Shown in pieces: positions 7,724 through 16,830 of a stretch of DNA of 64,000 nt. The notes under the pieces were generated by a model. The model worked only from the letters and a program-made list of their open reading frames with translations. It did not search any database and had not been told where the DNA came from. How positions within the stretch are numbered: the stretch's first letter is position 1; every line of letters begins with the position of its first letter. The stretch comes from CAWHQZ01 sp963831645 (GTDB lineage Bacteria > Pseudomonadota > Alphaproteobacteria > Rhizobiales > Aestuariivirgaceae), in contig CAWHQZ010000017.1 of NCBI GenBank assembly GCA_963831645.1, forward strand, positions 682,001 through 746,000, written 5' to 3'. Position numbers and translations under genes: made by a program.

Positions 7724-8470
7724 ATGGCGCCAACAGCTGCACTTCTGGTCATCGGCGATGAGATCCTGTCGGGCCGCACCAAGGACCGGAACCTCGGCTA
7801 TATCGCCGATTTCCTGACCGGGCTCGGCATCGACCTGAAGGAGGCGCGCGTGGTCGCCGATGTCGAGAGCGACATCGTCGCCGCCGTCAACGCGCTGAGG
7901 TCGCGATACACCTATTTGTTCACGACCGGTGGCATCGGTCCCACCCATGACGACATTACCGCCGATGCGGTGGCGAAGGCCTTCAAGGTCGACATCCGCC
8001 ACGATCCGCGCGCCGTCGACATGCTGAAGGCGCATTACGAGCCTGGAATGCTCAACGAGGCGCGGCTCAGGATGGCGCGCATCCCGGCGGGCGCCGAGCT
8101 CATCGAAAACCAAGTCTCCGGGGCGCCGGGATTCAGGCTGGGAAATGTGTTCGTGATGGCCGGCGTGCCGCAGATCATGCAGGCGATGCTCGAGGCCATC
8201 GCGCCCGTGCTGGCGGGAGGCGAACAGATGCGGTCGCGTACTGTCACGGCCTATATCGGCGAGGGCGATCTGGCGCGGCCGCTGAAGGAAATCCAGGACC
8301 GCTATCCGGACGTGATCATCGGCTCCTATCCTTTCGAGGAGCAGGGACGCTATGGCTCCCACCTCGTGCTGCGCTCGCGCAATCCGGAGATGCTCGACGA
8401 GGCCGCGCACGAGACCGAGGAGATGGCCGAAGGGCTCGAGAAGAGCGGCACGGTCAAGGTGTGGTCGTAG
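7724..8470 (+). CDS. Competence/damage-inducible protein A (CinA MoaB-like domain only)
   Basis: A 248-residue protein consisting of the MoCF/MoaB-like domain of CinA: ALLVIGDEILSGRTKDRN at the start, TTGGIGPTHDDITADAVA near residue 65 and the VFVMAGVPQIMQAMLE segment. The C-terminal amidase domain of full CinA is absent, as usual for this alphaproteobacterial form. ATG 7724 is preferred over GTG 7721 because the CAGGAG site is then 7 bp upstream. Its 3' end overlaps the convergent glycosyltransferase gene by 17 bp. Confidence 0.9.
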   Translation: MAPTAALLVIGDEILSGRTKDRNLGYIADFLTGLGIDLKEARVVADVESDIVAAVNALRSRYTYLFTTGGIGPTHDDITADAVAKAFKVDIRHDPRAVDMLKAHYEPGMLNEARLRMARIPAGAELIENQVSGAPGFRLGNVFVMAGVPQIMQAMLEAIAPVLAGGEQMRSRTVTAYIGEGDLARPLKEIQDRYPDVIIGSYPFEEQGRYGSHLVLRSRNPEMLDEAAHETEEMAEGLEKSGTVKVWS

Positions 8471-9521
8471 TAGAATCAACCTGTGAGGATGCTGCGCTGC
8501 TTCGATGACGGGCTGCGGGAGCGCAGGGTACCAGCAGTCCCTCGAAGACCTGGGCCATGTTCCGCCAGCTGAATGTGAGTGCGTGCTCACGGCAGGATCG
8601 GCGATCGATGGTGAGGGCCCTCAGGGCGGCCGCCCGCAAGTCTTCATCGAGCGCTCCCGTCAAACCGTTCCTGACGACATCCAGTGGGCCGGGCACCGGG
8701 TAGGCCGCCACCGGCACCCCGCAGGCCATCGCCTCCAGCATCACGAGGCCGAAGGTGTCGTAGCGGCTCGGAAAGACGAACACGTCGGCTGAGGCAAGGG
8801 TGCGCGCATAGGCGCCGTTGTGCAGGAAGCCCGTGAACACCGCCTTCGGATAGGCTTTCTGAAGGCTTGAGCGCATCGGGCCGTCGCCAACGATGACCTT
8901 GGAGCCGGGGAGGTCGAGGGAGAGGAACGCATCAAGTCCCTTCTCGGCCGCAACCCGCCCCGAGCACACGAAGATGGGGCGGGGCAGGTCGAGGGCTTCA
9001 CGGCCGTAGGGCTGGAAAAGCTCGTGGTCGACGCCGCGCGTCCAGAGTTTCATGTTTTTGAAGCCGGCATCGGTGAGGGCCCCGGCGATCGAGGCGGTCG
9101 GCACCATGGTGCAGGCGGCCGGGCGATGAAAGCGGCGCAGGAACGCATAGAGCAGGGGGTACAGGCCCGGGACGGCGAACATGGACCGGGCGAACTCGGG
9201 ATAGCGGGTGTGGAAGGCGGTAGTGAAGGCCAGGCCCTTCCTGACGCACCAGGCACGGGCCGACAGGCCCAGGGGACCCTCGGTTGCGATGTGAATGGCG
9301 TCCGGCGCGAACCGGTCGATCTCCCGGCCGATCCTGGATGGCCTGACGAAGGCCAGCCTGATTTCCCGGTAGAAGGGCATCGGCCAGCTCCTCCGGCCTT
9401 CGGCGGTGATGAAGCAGAGCGTATGGCCGAGGGCCGCGAGCTCGTTCTCGAGGTTGGTGAGCGTGCGGACGACGCCGTTAACCTGCGGGAACCAGGCGTC
9501 CGTGACGAGCAGGATGCGCAA
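8454..9521 (-). CDS. GT4-family glycosyltransferase (mannosyltransferase-like)
   Basis: About 355 residues, a GT-B fold glycosyltransferase. The N-terminal domain starts RILLVTDAWFPQVNGVVRT, and the C-terminal donor-binding domain has VFVFPSRYDTFGLVMLEAMA with the family E-x7-E. It resembles the alpha-mannosyltransferases that act on lipid acceptors. I prefer the TTG at 9521 (a GGAG lies about 7 bp upstream), which overlaps the end of the phosphoesterase gene by 44 bp. The in-frame extension to 9632 would lie wholly within that gene. The pair phosphoesterase-GT4 suggests a role in envelope lipid or glycolipid modification. Confidence 0.87.
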   Translation of the reverse strand: MRILLVTDAWFPQVNGVVRTLTNLENELAALGHTLCFITAEGRRSWPMPFYREIRLAFVRPSRIGREIDRFAPDAIHIATEGPLGLSARAWCVRKGLAFTTAFHTRYPEFARSMFAVPGLYPLLYAFLRRFHRPAACTMVPTASIAGALTDAGFKNMKLWTRGVDHELFQPYGREALDLPRPIFVCSGRVAAEKGLDAFLSLDLPGSKVIVGDGPMRSSLQKAYPKAVFTGFLHNGAYARTLASADVFVFPSRYDTFGLVMLEAMACGVPVAAYPVPGPLDVVRNGLTGALDEDLRAAALRALTIDRRSCREHALTFSWRNMAQVFEGLLVPCAPAARHRSSAASSQVDSTTTTP

Positions 9522-10302
9522 GGGGTGCTCCGGGATCGGGGATGAATATCTGCTTTGTCCACTCGATGACTTCGAACCGGCCGTCCAGATGTTCGACCAG
9601 AGCCGAGCAGCTTTCGACCCAGTCGCCGTCATTGCAGTAGAGGATGCCGTTGATGGTCCTGATTTCGGGAGTGTGGATGTGGCCGCAGATGACGCCGTCG
9701 GCGCCGCGGCGGCGGGCTTCGCGCACGACTGCCTCCTCGAAGTTCGAGACGAATTCCACGGCGCGCTTCACCTTGCGCTTCAGATAGGCCGATAGCGACC
9801 AGTAGGGCATGCCGAGGGCGCGCCGGAGGCGGTTGAAAATGCGGTTGAGGCGCAGCGCAAGGTCGTAGGAGCGGTCGCCGAGGCGGGCGAGCCACTTGGC
9901 ATAACAGACCACGCCGTCGAACTTGTCGCCGTGCAGAACGAGGTAACGCCGGCCGTCCACCCCTACGTGGATGGCCTCATGGCGCACCGAAACGCGGCCG
10001 AAACGCAGGTTGTTGAAGTCGCGGAAGTGCTCGTCGTGATTGCCGGGGATGTAGACGACCCGGGTGCCCTTGCGGGCCTTGCGCAGGATCTTCTGGATGA
10101 CGTCGTTGTGCAGTTGATCCCAGTACCAGTCCTTGCCGAGCGACCAGTTGTCGATGAGGTCGCCGACGATGTAGAGGCTGCTGCTGTCGGTGGCGCGGAG
10201 AAAATCGAGAAGAAGACCGGTTTGCGCTCGCCGCGTTCCCAAATGTATGTCGGAGATCCAGATGGACCGGAACCGGAGGGGTGGCGGAAACCCGATGTTC
10301 AT
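9478..10302 (-). CDS. UDP-2,3-diacylglucosamine diphosphatase-like metallophosphoesterase
   Basis: A 274-residue calcineurin-like phosphoesterase of the LpxH-related group. The five dimetal motifs are in order: SDIHLG (residues 17-22), GDLIDNW (about 47), PGNHDE (about 90), HGDKFDG (about 124) and CGHIHTPE (about 205). LpxH removes UMP from UDP-diacylglucosamine in lipid A synthesis, but many alphaproteobacteria use LpxI instead, so this protein may act on another nucleotide-linked lipid. It is cotranscribed with the GT4 gene that overlaps its 3' end. Confidence 0.87.
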   Translation of the reverse strand: MNIGFPPPLRFRSIWISDIHLGTRRAQTGLLLDFLRATDSSSLYIVGDLIDNWSLGKDWYWDQLHNDVIQKILRKARKGTRVVYIPGNHDEHFRDFNNLRFGRVSVRHEAIHVGVDGRRYLVLHGDKFDGVVCYAKWLARLGDRSYDLALRLNRIFNRLRRALGMPYWSLSAYLKRKVKRAVEFVSNFEEAVVREARRRGADGVICGHIHTPEIRTINGILYCNDGDWVESCSALVEHLDGRFEVIEWTKQIFIPDPGAPLAHPARHGRLVPAG

Positions 10303-10563
10303 CGAATTCTTGATTCGGTTGGTGCGAACCTTCCTGCGGATCGAAGATGACGGAGGGATGACGTTTTGCCGTGGCGTAATGAATCAGGAGCAGGAGGAGG
10401 GCTTGCGGGAGCGGGAAGTTGGTGGCCCGGGCAAAATCAGGCTAAACCTCGCCGAGGAAGGTTAACCGGTTCGGCGGCGCGTTCATGGACGAGCGGGTTT
10501 CAGAAGAGCTTTCCCGTGAGCTGGGATCAGGCTGGCGGCGAAGCATGGAGAGGAATGGCGGCG

Positions 10564-11651
10564 ATGCAGTGCAAGACGGGGGCGGAGCACCTTCGATCAC
10601 TGAAGGATGGGCGTACCGTCTACTTGGACGGAAAACTCGTCGAAGACGTGACCGTACACCCGGCGTATCGTAACGCGGTCGCCTCGGCGGCTCTTCTCTA
10701 CGACTACCAGGCCCGCCCCGAAAATATCGAGCTGATGACGTTCATGCCCGCAGGCGGCACGCGGCGCGTGAACCGCTGCTGGCAGATGCCGCGCAACTAC
10801 GATGAGCTCGTTCAGCGACGCAAGGCACTGCAGGCTTGGGCGCAGGTGAGCTACGGATTCATGGGCCGCTCCCCCGACCATGTCGCCTCGACAGTCATCG
10901 GCCAGCACATGGGCCTGGACGTCTTCAGAAAGCATGGATCGGCACGCGCAAAAGCGGTTGCTGACTATGCAAAATATGCCACGAGAAACGACCTGTTCCT
11001 AACCTATGTCCTCGTCAATCCTCAGGCGGATCGCTCCAAGGACTGGGGTGACCAGGTGGAGGAGCTTGTTGCGCAAATTGTCGATGAAGACACCGGGGGA
11101 TTGACGATCCGCGGCGCCGAGGCGATTGGCGCCACCAACATGCCGCAGGTGCGCGAACAGCTCGGCAGTTTGGCAGCCAGCGCCGGCATGGTGGACGCGA
11201 TGCTTGCCGGCATGGAGGCGGCAGGCGGCAGGCGCGGCGAGTTTTACCTTCCGAACCGGCACCACCTTTATGCCGCACAGGTGGTGACCCAGGACCTCTA
11301 TCCGCGTCTGATTAACCTCGTCCGCGAGCTGGCCGGGGGCTCACTGATCATGGTGCCATCGTCCTTCCGCGACTGGGCCAACCCCGAGCTGGCGCCGATC
11401 TGCACAAGACGCAGCGGTCGCCGAACTTCAATTCGGAAGATAAGGTCAAGCTGCTCAAGGCTGCCTGGGACGCCATCGGCTCGGAGTTCGGTTCGCGGCA
11501 CACCCAGTATGAGATGTTTTATGCCGGTGCTCGCTTCGTCACGGCCGGTCACAGCTACCGTACCTTCGATTGGGGTGCGGCATGCGGCATGGTAGATCAC
11601 ATGCTGTCGACCTATGACCTCGCGGAAGTCGTCAAGTTGGCTGCGGAATGA
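10564..11651 (+). pseudogene. 4-hydroxyphenylacetate 3-hydroxylase (HpaB-type), internally deleted and frameshifted
   Basis: Starts MQCKTGAEHLRSLKDGRTVY and follows the large FAD-dependent hydroxylase component of two-component monooxygenases (YGFMGRSPDHVASTVIGQHM, TYVLVNPQADRSKDWGDQ). At IRGAEAIGATNMPQVREQLG, sequence that should be more than 100 residues apart is joined, so most of the flavin and substrate middle domain is deleted in frame. After NPELA a one-base loss moves the frame; the rest (DLHKTQRSPNFNSEDKVKLL to the stop at 11649-11651) is read in another frame. It cannot be a working oxygenase. Confidence 0.8.
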
Positions 11652-11675
11652 AGTGCATCTCCGTGAGACAATAGT

Positions 11676-12227
11676 GTGGCTGAGGCGACGAACGTGATCT
11701 TCACGCCCGGCGAATTTCGGCAGGCGCTCGGAGTTTTCCCTACCGGTGTTGCTGTCGTAGCCACCCGCGCACCCGATGGGCTGCTTCAGGCGATGACGGT
11801 GAGTTCTTTCAACCCGGTCTCGCTGGAGCCTCCGCTCGTGTTGTTCTCTGTCGCACGCAGCGTGGTGAGTTTCTCGGCCTGGCAGGCAGCAAACGTGTGG
11901 GGCATCAGCGTGCTCGGCGAGACACAGGACGGCCTGTCAACGCGGTTCGCCCAATCCGGGGGCGGCAAATGGTCGGGGTTCGAGCCGACCGCCGGCGCCA
12001 CCGGTGTGCCGCTCATTCCAGGCGCATTGGCCCATTTCGAGTGCGAACGTTACGCCCTGCACGACGGCGGCGATCATCTGATCGTCGTCGGCCGCGTATT
12101 GGCGCTCGGCCGACCAGCGGGCCGGGCATCCCGTCCGCTGGTGTTCTTCTCCGGCCGCTACCATCAGATCGACCGCCCTCGTCAAGGCGCGAGCGAGAAC
12201 GATGAGCGCCTCTTGCATGGTTGGTAA
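11676..12227 (+). CDS. Flavin reductase family protein
   Basis: A 183-residue FMN-binding split-barrel reductase (HpaC/DIM6-NTAB type): FRQALGVFPTGVAVVATRAP, the MTVSSFNPVSLEPPLV segment that binds flavin, and GDHLIVVGRVLALG. Such enzymes supply reduced flavin to a partner monooxygenase; the natural partner here is the broken HpaB-type gene 25 bp upstream. Start is GTG 11676. The frame is intact although its partner is not, so it may serve another oxygenase or be newly orphaned. Confidence 0.88.
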   Translation: MAEATNVIFTPGEFRQALGVFPTGVAVVATRAPDGLLQAMTVSSFNPVSLEPPLVLFSVARSVVSFSAWQAANVWGISVLGETQDGLSTRFAQSGGGKWSGFEPTAGATGVPLIPGALAHFECERYALHDGGDHLIVVGRVLALGRPAGRASRPLVFFSGRYHQIDRPRQGASENDERLLHGW

Positions 12228-12312
12228 CGCGAGCGCAGCGGAACGGGGCGAAGGTGTGAGCAGGTGGTGCTGATTGCACTGCCTCCGGCCACGCGGCATA
12301 AGTTTCCCACAT

Positions 12313-12399
12313 GCGGACGTGGCGGAACTGGTAGACGCAACGGACTTAAAATCCGTTGGGCGAAAGCCCGTGGGGGTTCGACTCCCCCCGCCCGCACCA
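12313..12399 (+). tRNA. tRNA-Leu (anticodon UAA)
   Basis: A class II tRNA with a long variable arm and encoded CCA (12397-12399). The anticodon stem ACGGA/TCCGT encloses a 7-base loop with TAA at the anticodon, and the T arm GGGGG-TTCGACT-CCCCC is perfect. The acceptor stem pairs GCGGACG with CGCCCGC and has an A-C mismatch at position 5-68. Directly downstream lies a broken hipBA and gene-poor DNA, the usual picture of an integration site, but no duplicate of the tRNA 3' end is visible. Confidence 0.93.
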
Positions 12400-12522
12400 G
12401 TGATTTGGCACGCACCGGCTTCTCGAAGGTCCAGAGAGGGGCCGCGCGACCGACGATTGATGCGACCGGCAGCGGCCCGAAGTAGTGCCCGTCGAGGGAG
12501 TTGGCGGACTGCCAGTTCATGA

Positions 12523-12762
12523 GAAGATCTCGCCCTCGCCAGGCGGGTGGCGGCCGGTCGCGCCCGATCCACCTACCTGAAGGTGGAGAAAGGCGACCCT
12601 TCCGTGTCGATGGGCGTCTACGCCATGGCGCTCTTCGTGCTCGGATTCGGCGACGCGCTCGGCGACATCGTCGACCCGCGTCGCGACGACCTCGGCTTGC
12701 TCCTCGATACTGAACGTTTGCCGAAGCGCGTTCGGCCGAAGAAGGCCCCGACGGCGCTATGA
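12523..12762 (+). pseudogene. HipB-like XRE antitoxin, N-terminus missing
   Basis: The frame reads EDLALARRVAAGRARSTYLK, then VEKGDPSVSMGVYAMALF and DPRRDDLGLLLD, the second half of a HipB-type helix-turn-helix antitoxin. The first part of the HTH is gone: the frame is closed by TGA at 12520-12522, only about 120 bp after the tRNA. A start at GTG 12547 would give 71 residues. Its stop overlaps the hipA start by ATGA, the normal hipBA arrangement. Confidence 0.6.
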
Positions 12763-14046
12763 AGCGAACGATCAGGATTGCGCTGGGCGAAAACGGCCGG
12801 AGTCTCGGGACGCTCCGGTTTGACGCGCAGGGCGCGCGCGAGAGCGCCGCAGTCGAATACGACGCCGAGTGGCTGGCTGCAGCGGATCGCTTTGCGATCG
12901 ATCCCGGTCTGCCACTGGTGGTTGGCCCGCAATTCCATCGGCAACGAACGCGGCGGGTCCATCTTCCACGGCGCGATCGCGGACACCGAACCGGACGGCT
13001 GGGCGCGCCGCGTGATCCTGCGCGACCACGCCAAGCGACGGCAGGAGGCCCGACGCGCGGGCGCGGAAGTCGAAAGCTGGCCGCTGAACGCGCTCGACTT
13101 CCTCCTGGCGGTCGACGATGCGAGCCGCGTCGGTGCACTTCGCTTTCAGGATGAGGAGGGGATTTCTCAGCGCGCCGACGAAGAGGGTCGACGGACCGCG
13201 CCGCCGCTGATCGAGTTGGGCCAGCTCCTCTCCGCGTCACGCGCCGTCGAGACCAACAGCGAGACGGCGGCGGATCTGCGATACCTGAGAGGACGGGGCA
13301 CGTCGCTCGGCGGGCTGCGCCCGAAATGCACCGTGGTCGATGACGACGGGTGGCTGTCGATCGGCAAGTTTCCGAGCGTGGCGGATGATCGCGCGGTGAC
13401 CAAGGGCGAGATCCTGGCCTTGCGACTGGCCACCGCCGCAGGGATCAGTGCCGCCGAGGGCCGTCTCTTGGAGAGCGATGGCAGCGCGGTCGCCTTGATC
13501 CGGCGCTTCGATCGTCCCGAGGGAGGCGGCCGGCTGATGTATGTCTCCGCCGCCACCATGCTCGGGGTCGATGTCGTCGAGGCCGGCGAACACGCTTACA
13601 CCGAGATCGTCGATGCGCTGCGGATGAACGGCGCGGCGCCGCAATCCGATACCGAGGAGCTATGGCGGCGCATCGCCTTCTCGATCCTTATCACCAATGT
13701 CGACGATCATCTCCGCAATCACGGCTTCCTGCATGTCGATCGTGGGCAGTGGCGCCTCACGCCGGCGTTCGACGTGAACCCATTCCCGGACCGAGTTCGC
13801 GAGCTGAAGACGTGGGTGTCGGAAGAAGCCGGGCCCGAAGCGACAATTGCGGCGTTGATGTCCGCATTGCCATATTTCCGGATCGCCGCGCGGCGCGGGC
13901 GAGAGATCCTTCAGGAGGTGGAACACGCCGTATCGCAATGGCGTTCGGTGGGAAGTGAGCTGGGCATGAGCGCGCAGGAGCTCGATCAATTCGCGGATGC
14001 GTTCGAGCATAGCGAGCGCGCTGCGGCTCGGAATGCCAGCCAATGA
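12759..14046 (+). pseudogene. HipA-family serine/threonine kinase toxin with a frameshift
   Basis: Starts at ATG 12759 (MKRTIRIALGENGRSLGTLRF) and runs to about 12945. The homologous sequence then continues in another frame (RGGSIFHGAIADTEPDGW) to the stop at 14046. The total length is 3n+1, so one base has been gained. HipA kinase features are present after the shift: GWLSIGKFPS with the ATP-site Lys, the catalytic NVDDHLRNHGF segment, and DVNPFPD with the metal-binding Asp. HipA toxins phosphorylate tRNA-ligase-type targets and cause dormancy; a broken N-terminus makes this copy doubtful. Confidence 0.78.
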
Positions 14047-14870
14047 CGACCCGTGATGACGTCGCGGCGATGCGGCAAGGACGACGCACCCGCCCGATGC
14101 GAGCGGTCTCGCGTGACGATTTCCTCCGCCGGGATGCGGCGGAGTGCCTTGGCCTCGGGCAGCCGGTCCGTGCGCTTGAGCAGGCCGTCCCTGGGATCGA
14201 CTTGGAGCAGGTGATACCAGAGCCGATCGTAGCGCCGCCTGCCGCCGCCAAGCGCGCCGGCGGACCGTTGCGGCCTCACCGCCACAAAGTCGGCGAGGTA
14301 GTCGCGTCACTGCTGCTGAACAGGATTGTCTGGTCGCGCCTATTCTGCGGGGACCAATGGAGCTTTCCCGGTGCGCATTCGTTCCAGGCCGAGCCCCTCG
14401 GTTTGCACCGCGACCGATGTCGGAAGCCGGCTATAGAAGGCGAGCAGGATCACCTCTTCAACATTGACTGGCTCTACCGGACCATGCGCGAGCTCGTCTG
14501 TGCACGTTCGGTCACCGCGCGCATCTTCACGGCCCGTGAGGGCGCGGAACAGCATTGCCAGGTCGGCAATTCGGTCACTTGCACGTGAAGAAATCGTTCG
14601 CTGGCTTGCCCGCTTTTATCCCGATATGCCGGCGCCTCTGCCCAAATGATGAAAATGAGTTCGGACGAACACGGATTTGGCATGCACCGACAGATTTTTG
14701 GCAGATCATGACAAGACGTTCGCAAAAAGTTGTTCATATCACAGTCGAACCTGTGAATTGCTCCGACTTCGATCGAAACGGACGAACCGGGCACTTGCAA
14801 AATCCTGCGCAATGTAGCCCTTGAGGCACTTGCTGCAGCAATCACCTGGCGATGGTGTGAGGAGTAAGCT
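14047..14870 (+). other. Gene-poor stretch after hipA
   Basis: No recognisable gene on either strand. A minus-strand frame between about 13990 and 14285 (YDRLWYHLLQVDPRDGLLK...) and another at 14340-14555 look somewhat protein-like but match no family I know. They may be relics of an integrated element next to the tRNA. Confidence 0.4.
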
Positions 14871-15107
14871 TTGACGGTACGGCCCCGCATGTTCGGGAGC
14901 ATTGTTTTCGGGTCTTTGATCTTCGCAGGTGCCGCTTGGGCGGTCACCGATCAGAACGCGAGGCAGACGCCGTGGCTGGGGCGGGCTATGTGTCTCGTGG
15001 TCAAGGCCAGCCACCGCCTCAGTGAGCCGGACGTCGACCGCCCGGCGCTGATCTGTTGCCGCGGCGTGCGGGCCATTCGCCGCTGCCGAAGGATGCCGGG
15101 TCTATGA
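14871..15107 (+). CDS. Possible small exported protein
   Basis: A 78-residue frame starting at TTG 14871, 6 bp after a GAGGAG ribosome-binding site. Residues 8-25 (MFGSIVFGSLIFAGAAWA) look like a signal peptide with an AWA cleavage site. The rest is short, basic at the end and unlike any family I recognise. The only support is the ribosome-binding site and the hydrophobic start. Confidence 0.25.
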   Translation: MTVRPRMFGSIVFGSLIFAGAAWAVTDQNARQTPWLGRAMCLVVKASHRLSEPDVDRPALICCRGVRAIRRCRRMPGL

Positions 15108-15157
15108 GATCAGCGCCAGTTCCCTTCGGCCTATGTTCTGCAGAAGCGCGGTTCGAG

Positions 15158-15889
15158 TCACACGAATGAAGAGCGTAAAGGTGCTTGACTTGGCCTGGTG
15201 TTCGCCTCAATGCGCTCGGCGACCAGTTCCTGCAGGCGCCAGAGGTGTCGGTCGCGAATTCCCAGGGCTTCGAGGTGACTGACGGTGCTGTACAGATAGT
15301 CGGCCATCGAGCCCATGGGACCCACGGCAACGGCGAGCGCATCGGCGACCTCCTCCACTGAAAGCCCGCTCAAGTAGCGAGGGCCGCTGCGATTGATGGC
15401 GAAGGTGATCCCGCGCAGCGGACCTTTTTCTGTGTAGACGCTTACCCAGCGCGGTAAATGGGAGTGTGGCTTGACGCGCATCTCGCGGCGCAACAGCCTG
15501 CCGAGATTGGCTTCGACCGCATCCGGCGGCAGGCGATACGCGACTCCCATGCACTGCCCGCCGCGATCCAGCGACATCATGATCCCTGACTGCTGCTCAG
15601 AACCTCGAAACCACTTATCCCAGCCGAGGCAGAAGGAGCGGTGCCATCCACGCGCCAGACCGACCCGCCGTTCCGCAAATTCGCAAGCCGGCTTCCAGAT
15701 CAGCGATCCATACGCGAACAGCCAGACATCATCGGTCGACGGAGCGGCGGCAAGTGTCTCCCGAATGAGCTCGTCATAGTCCGCGTCGGATGGCGGAGTG
15801 CTGGGCAGCTTCGGAGAGCCGCCCGCGAAGGGAGCGATTCGAGCGACAAGCTCGGGGGTCAGCCGCATTGTACGCGGGTTCATGGTCAT
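15158..15889 (-). CDS. ChaC-like gamma-glutamylcyclotransferase
   Basis: A 243-residue ChaC-family enzyme, which cleaves the gamma-glutamyl bond of glutathione and releases 5-oxoproline and Cys-Gly. The substrate-loop signature is VWLFAYGSLIWKP (about residues 55-67), followed by RGWHRSFCLG, GVAYRLPP and the MREM-like REMRV segment with the conserved acid. The ATG at 15889 (MTMNPRTMRLT) is preferred; an in-frame ATG at 15922 adds 11 residues. It is one of several glutathione-linked genes in the window (GGT twice, phytochelatin synthase, GFA). Confidence 0.88.
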   Translation of the reverse strand: MTMNPRTMRLTPELVARIAPFAGGSPKLPSTPPSDADYDELIRETLAAAPSTDDVWLFAYGSLIWKPACEFAERRVGLARGWHRSFCLGWDKWFRGSEQQSGIMMSLDRGGQCMGVAYRLPPDAVEANLGRLLRREMRVKPHSHLPRWVSVYTEKGPLRGITFAINRSGPRYLSGLSVEEVADALAVAVGPMGSMADYLYSTVSHLEALGIRDRHLWRLQELVAERIEANTRPSQAPLRSSFV

Positions 15890-15996
15890 CGCGGCATTCC
15901 AGGCTAATGCATGGTCCGCCATAGTTGAGCGGCCACGAACATTTGACGGCGGAACCTGCCTCGACTATGGGCGAACGTCTACTCTGAGCAAGCTAC

Positions 15997-16465
15997 ATGG
16001 CGAAGCAAAGCGCAGGCATCCTGATGTTCCGGCGCAAGGCCGGGCCGCCGGTGTTCCTGCTGGTACATCCAGGCGGACCGTTCTGGGCACGAAAGGACGA
16101 GGGCGCGTGGTCGATTCCGAAGGGACTTTTCGAGGAGGGCGAAAATCCTCTCGCCGCCGCCAAACGTGAGTTCGAGGAAGAGACCGGGGTGCTATCCGGC
16201 AGGCGAGTTCATCGACCTCGGCAGCTTCCGGCAGCCGGGCGGCAAGACGATCGCCGCCTGGGCTGTGGAAAGTGATTTCGACATCGACAAATTCAGGAGC
16301 AATCTCTTCTCCATGGAATGGCCGCCGCGCTCCGGCCGGACCCGGCAGTTTCCGGAGGCTGACCGGGCCGCATGGTTTCCGCGTGAGGAAGCGATGCGGA
16401 AGATTCTGAAAGGGCAGGCGGCGATCGTGGCCAAGCTCAGGAACGATTGCAAGGGTTCTAATTAG
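15997..16465 (+). pseudogene. NUDIX hydrolase with a frameshift
   Basis: Starts MAKQSAGILMFRRKAG and contains a full NUDIX box, GLFEEGENPLAAAKREFEEE with TGV following (residues 47-69). About 10 bp further the frame is lost near 16190-16197. The C-terminal half (GEFIDLGSFRQPGGKTIAAW ... AAWFPREEAMRKILKGQ) continues in another frame to the stop at 16465. Length is 3n+1, so one extra base. Intact, it would be a typical 155-residue NUDIX protein of the YfcD-like 'IPKG' group that hydrolyses nucleoside diphosphate derivatives. Confidence 0.8.
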
Positions 16466-16557
16466 GTCAGCGGCTACATCTCTTGGCTGGCGCAACCCGA
16501 TTGGATGCCGATATCGTTGACGTGGAGGATGTATTAGGGTGTGTACATGCGAAGAGG

Positions 16558-16830
16558 ATGGAGCGTCAGATGAGCAGCAGCACGACATTGACAGTTCGGT
16601 TGCCCGAGAAGGTAAAGAAGGGTCTCGGGCGCCTTGCCGCGCACACCAAACGTACCAAATCCTACCTGGCCGGAGAGGCGATTGCCGACTTTGTCGATCG
16701 CGAGCTGGCAATCGTCGAAGGGATCAAGCGAGGCCTCGATGACATGCGCGCCGGGCGCGTGACATCTCATGAGGCCGCCATGCGGCGCATTCGCGCAGCG
16801 GTGAAGGCAGCGAGCAAGCCCAGATCGTGA
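16558..16830 (+). CDS. Ribbon-helix-helix antitoxin (RelB/ParD-like)
   Basis: About 90 residues. The N-terminus SSSTTLTVRLPEKVKKGLGR is the beta-strand and first helix of a ribbon-helix-helix DNA-binding domain, followed by RTKSYLAGEAIADFVDRELA. The C-terminal basic helix would bind the toxin. ATG 16558 or 16570 are both possible starts. The stop overlaps the toxin start by GTGA, the standard coupled type II toxin-antitoxin layout. The RHH protein presumably represses its own promoter in the roughly 90 bp upstream. Confidence 0.85.
   Translation: MERQMSSSTTLTVRLPEKVKKGLGRLAAHTKRTKSYLAGEAIADFVDRELAIVEGIKRGLDDMRAGRVTSHEAAMRRIRAAVKAASKPRS

Noticed and set aside
12182..13240. A 352-residue minus-strand frame over tRNA-Leu and hipBA
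   Set aside because: It runs through the tRNA and opposite to HipA motifs, and its Arg/Pro/Ser-rich composition is typical of shadow frames.
14043..14588. A 181-residue plus-strand frame after hipA
   Set aside because: No family pattern, no ribosome-binding site, and uneven composition.
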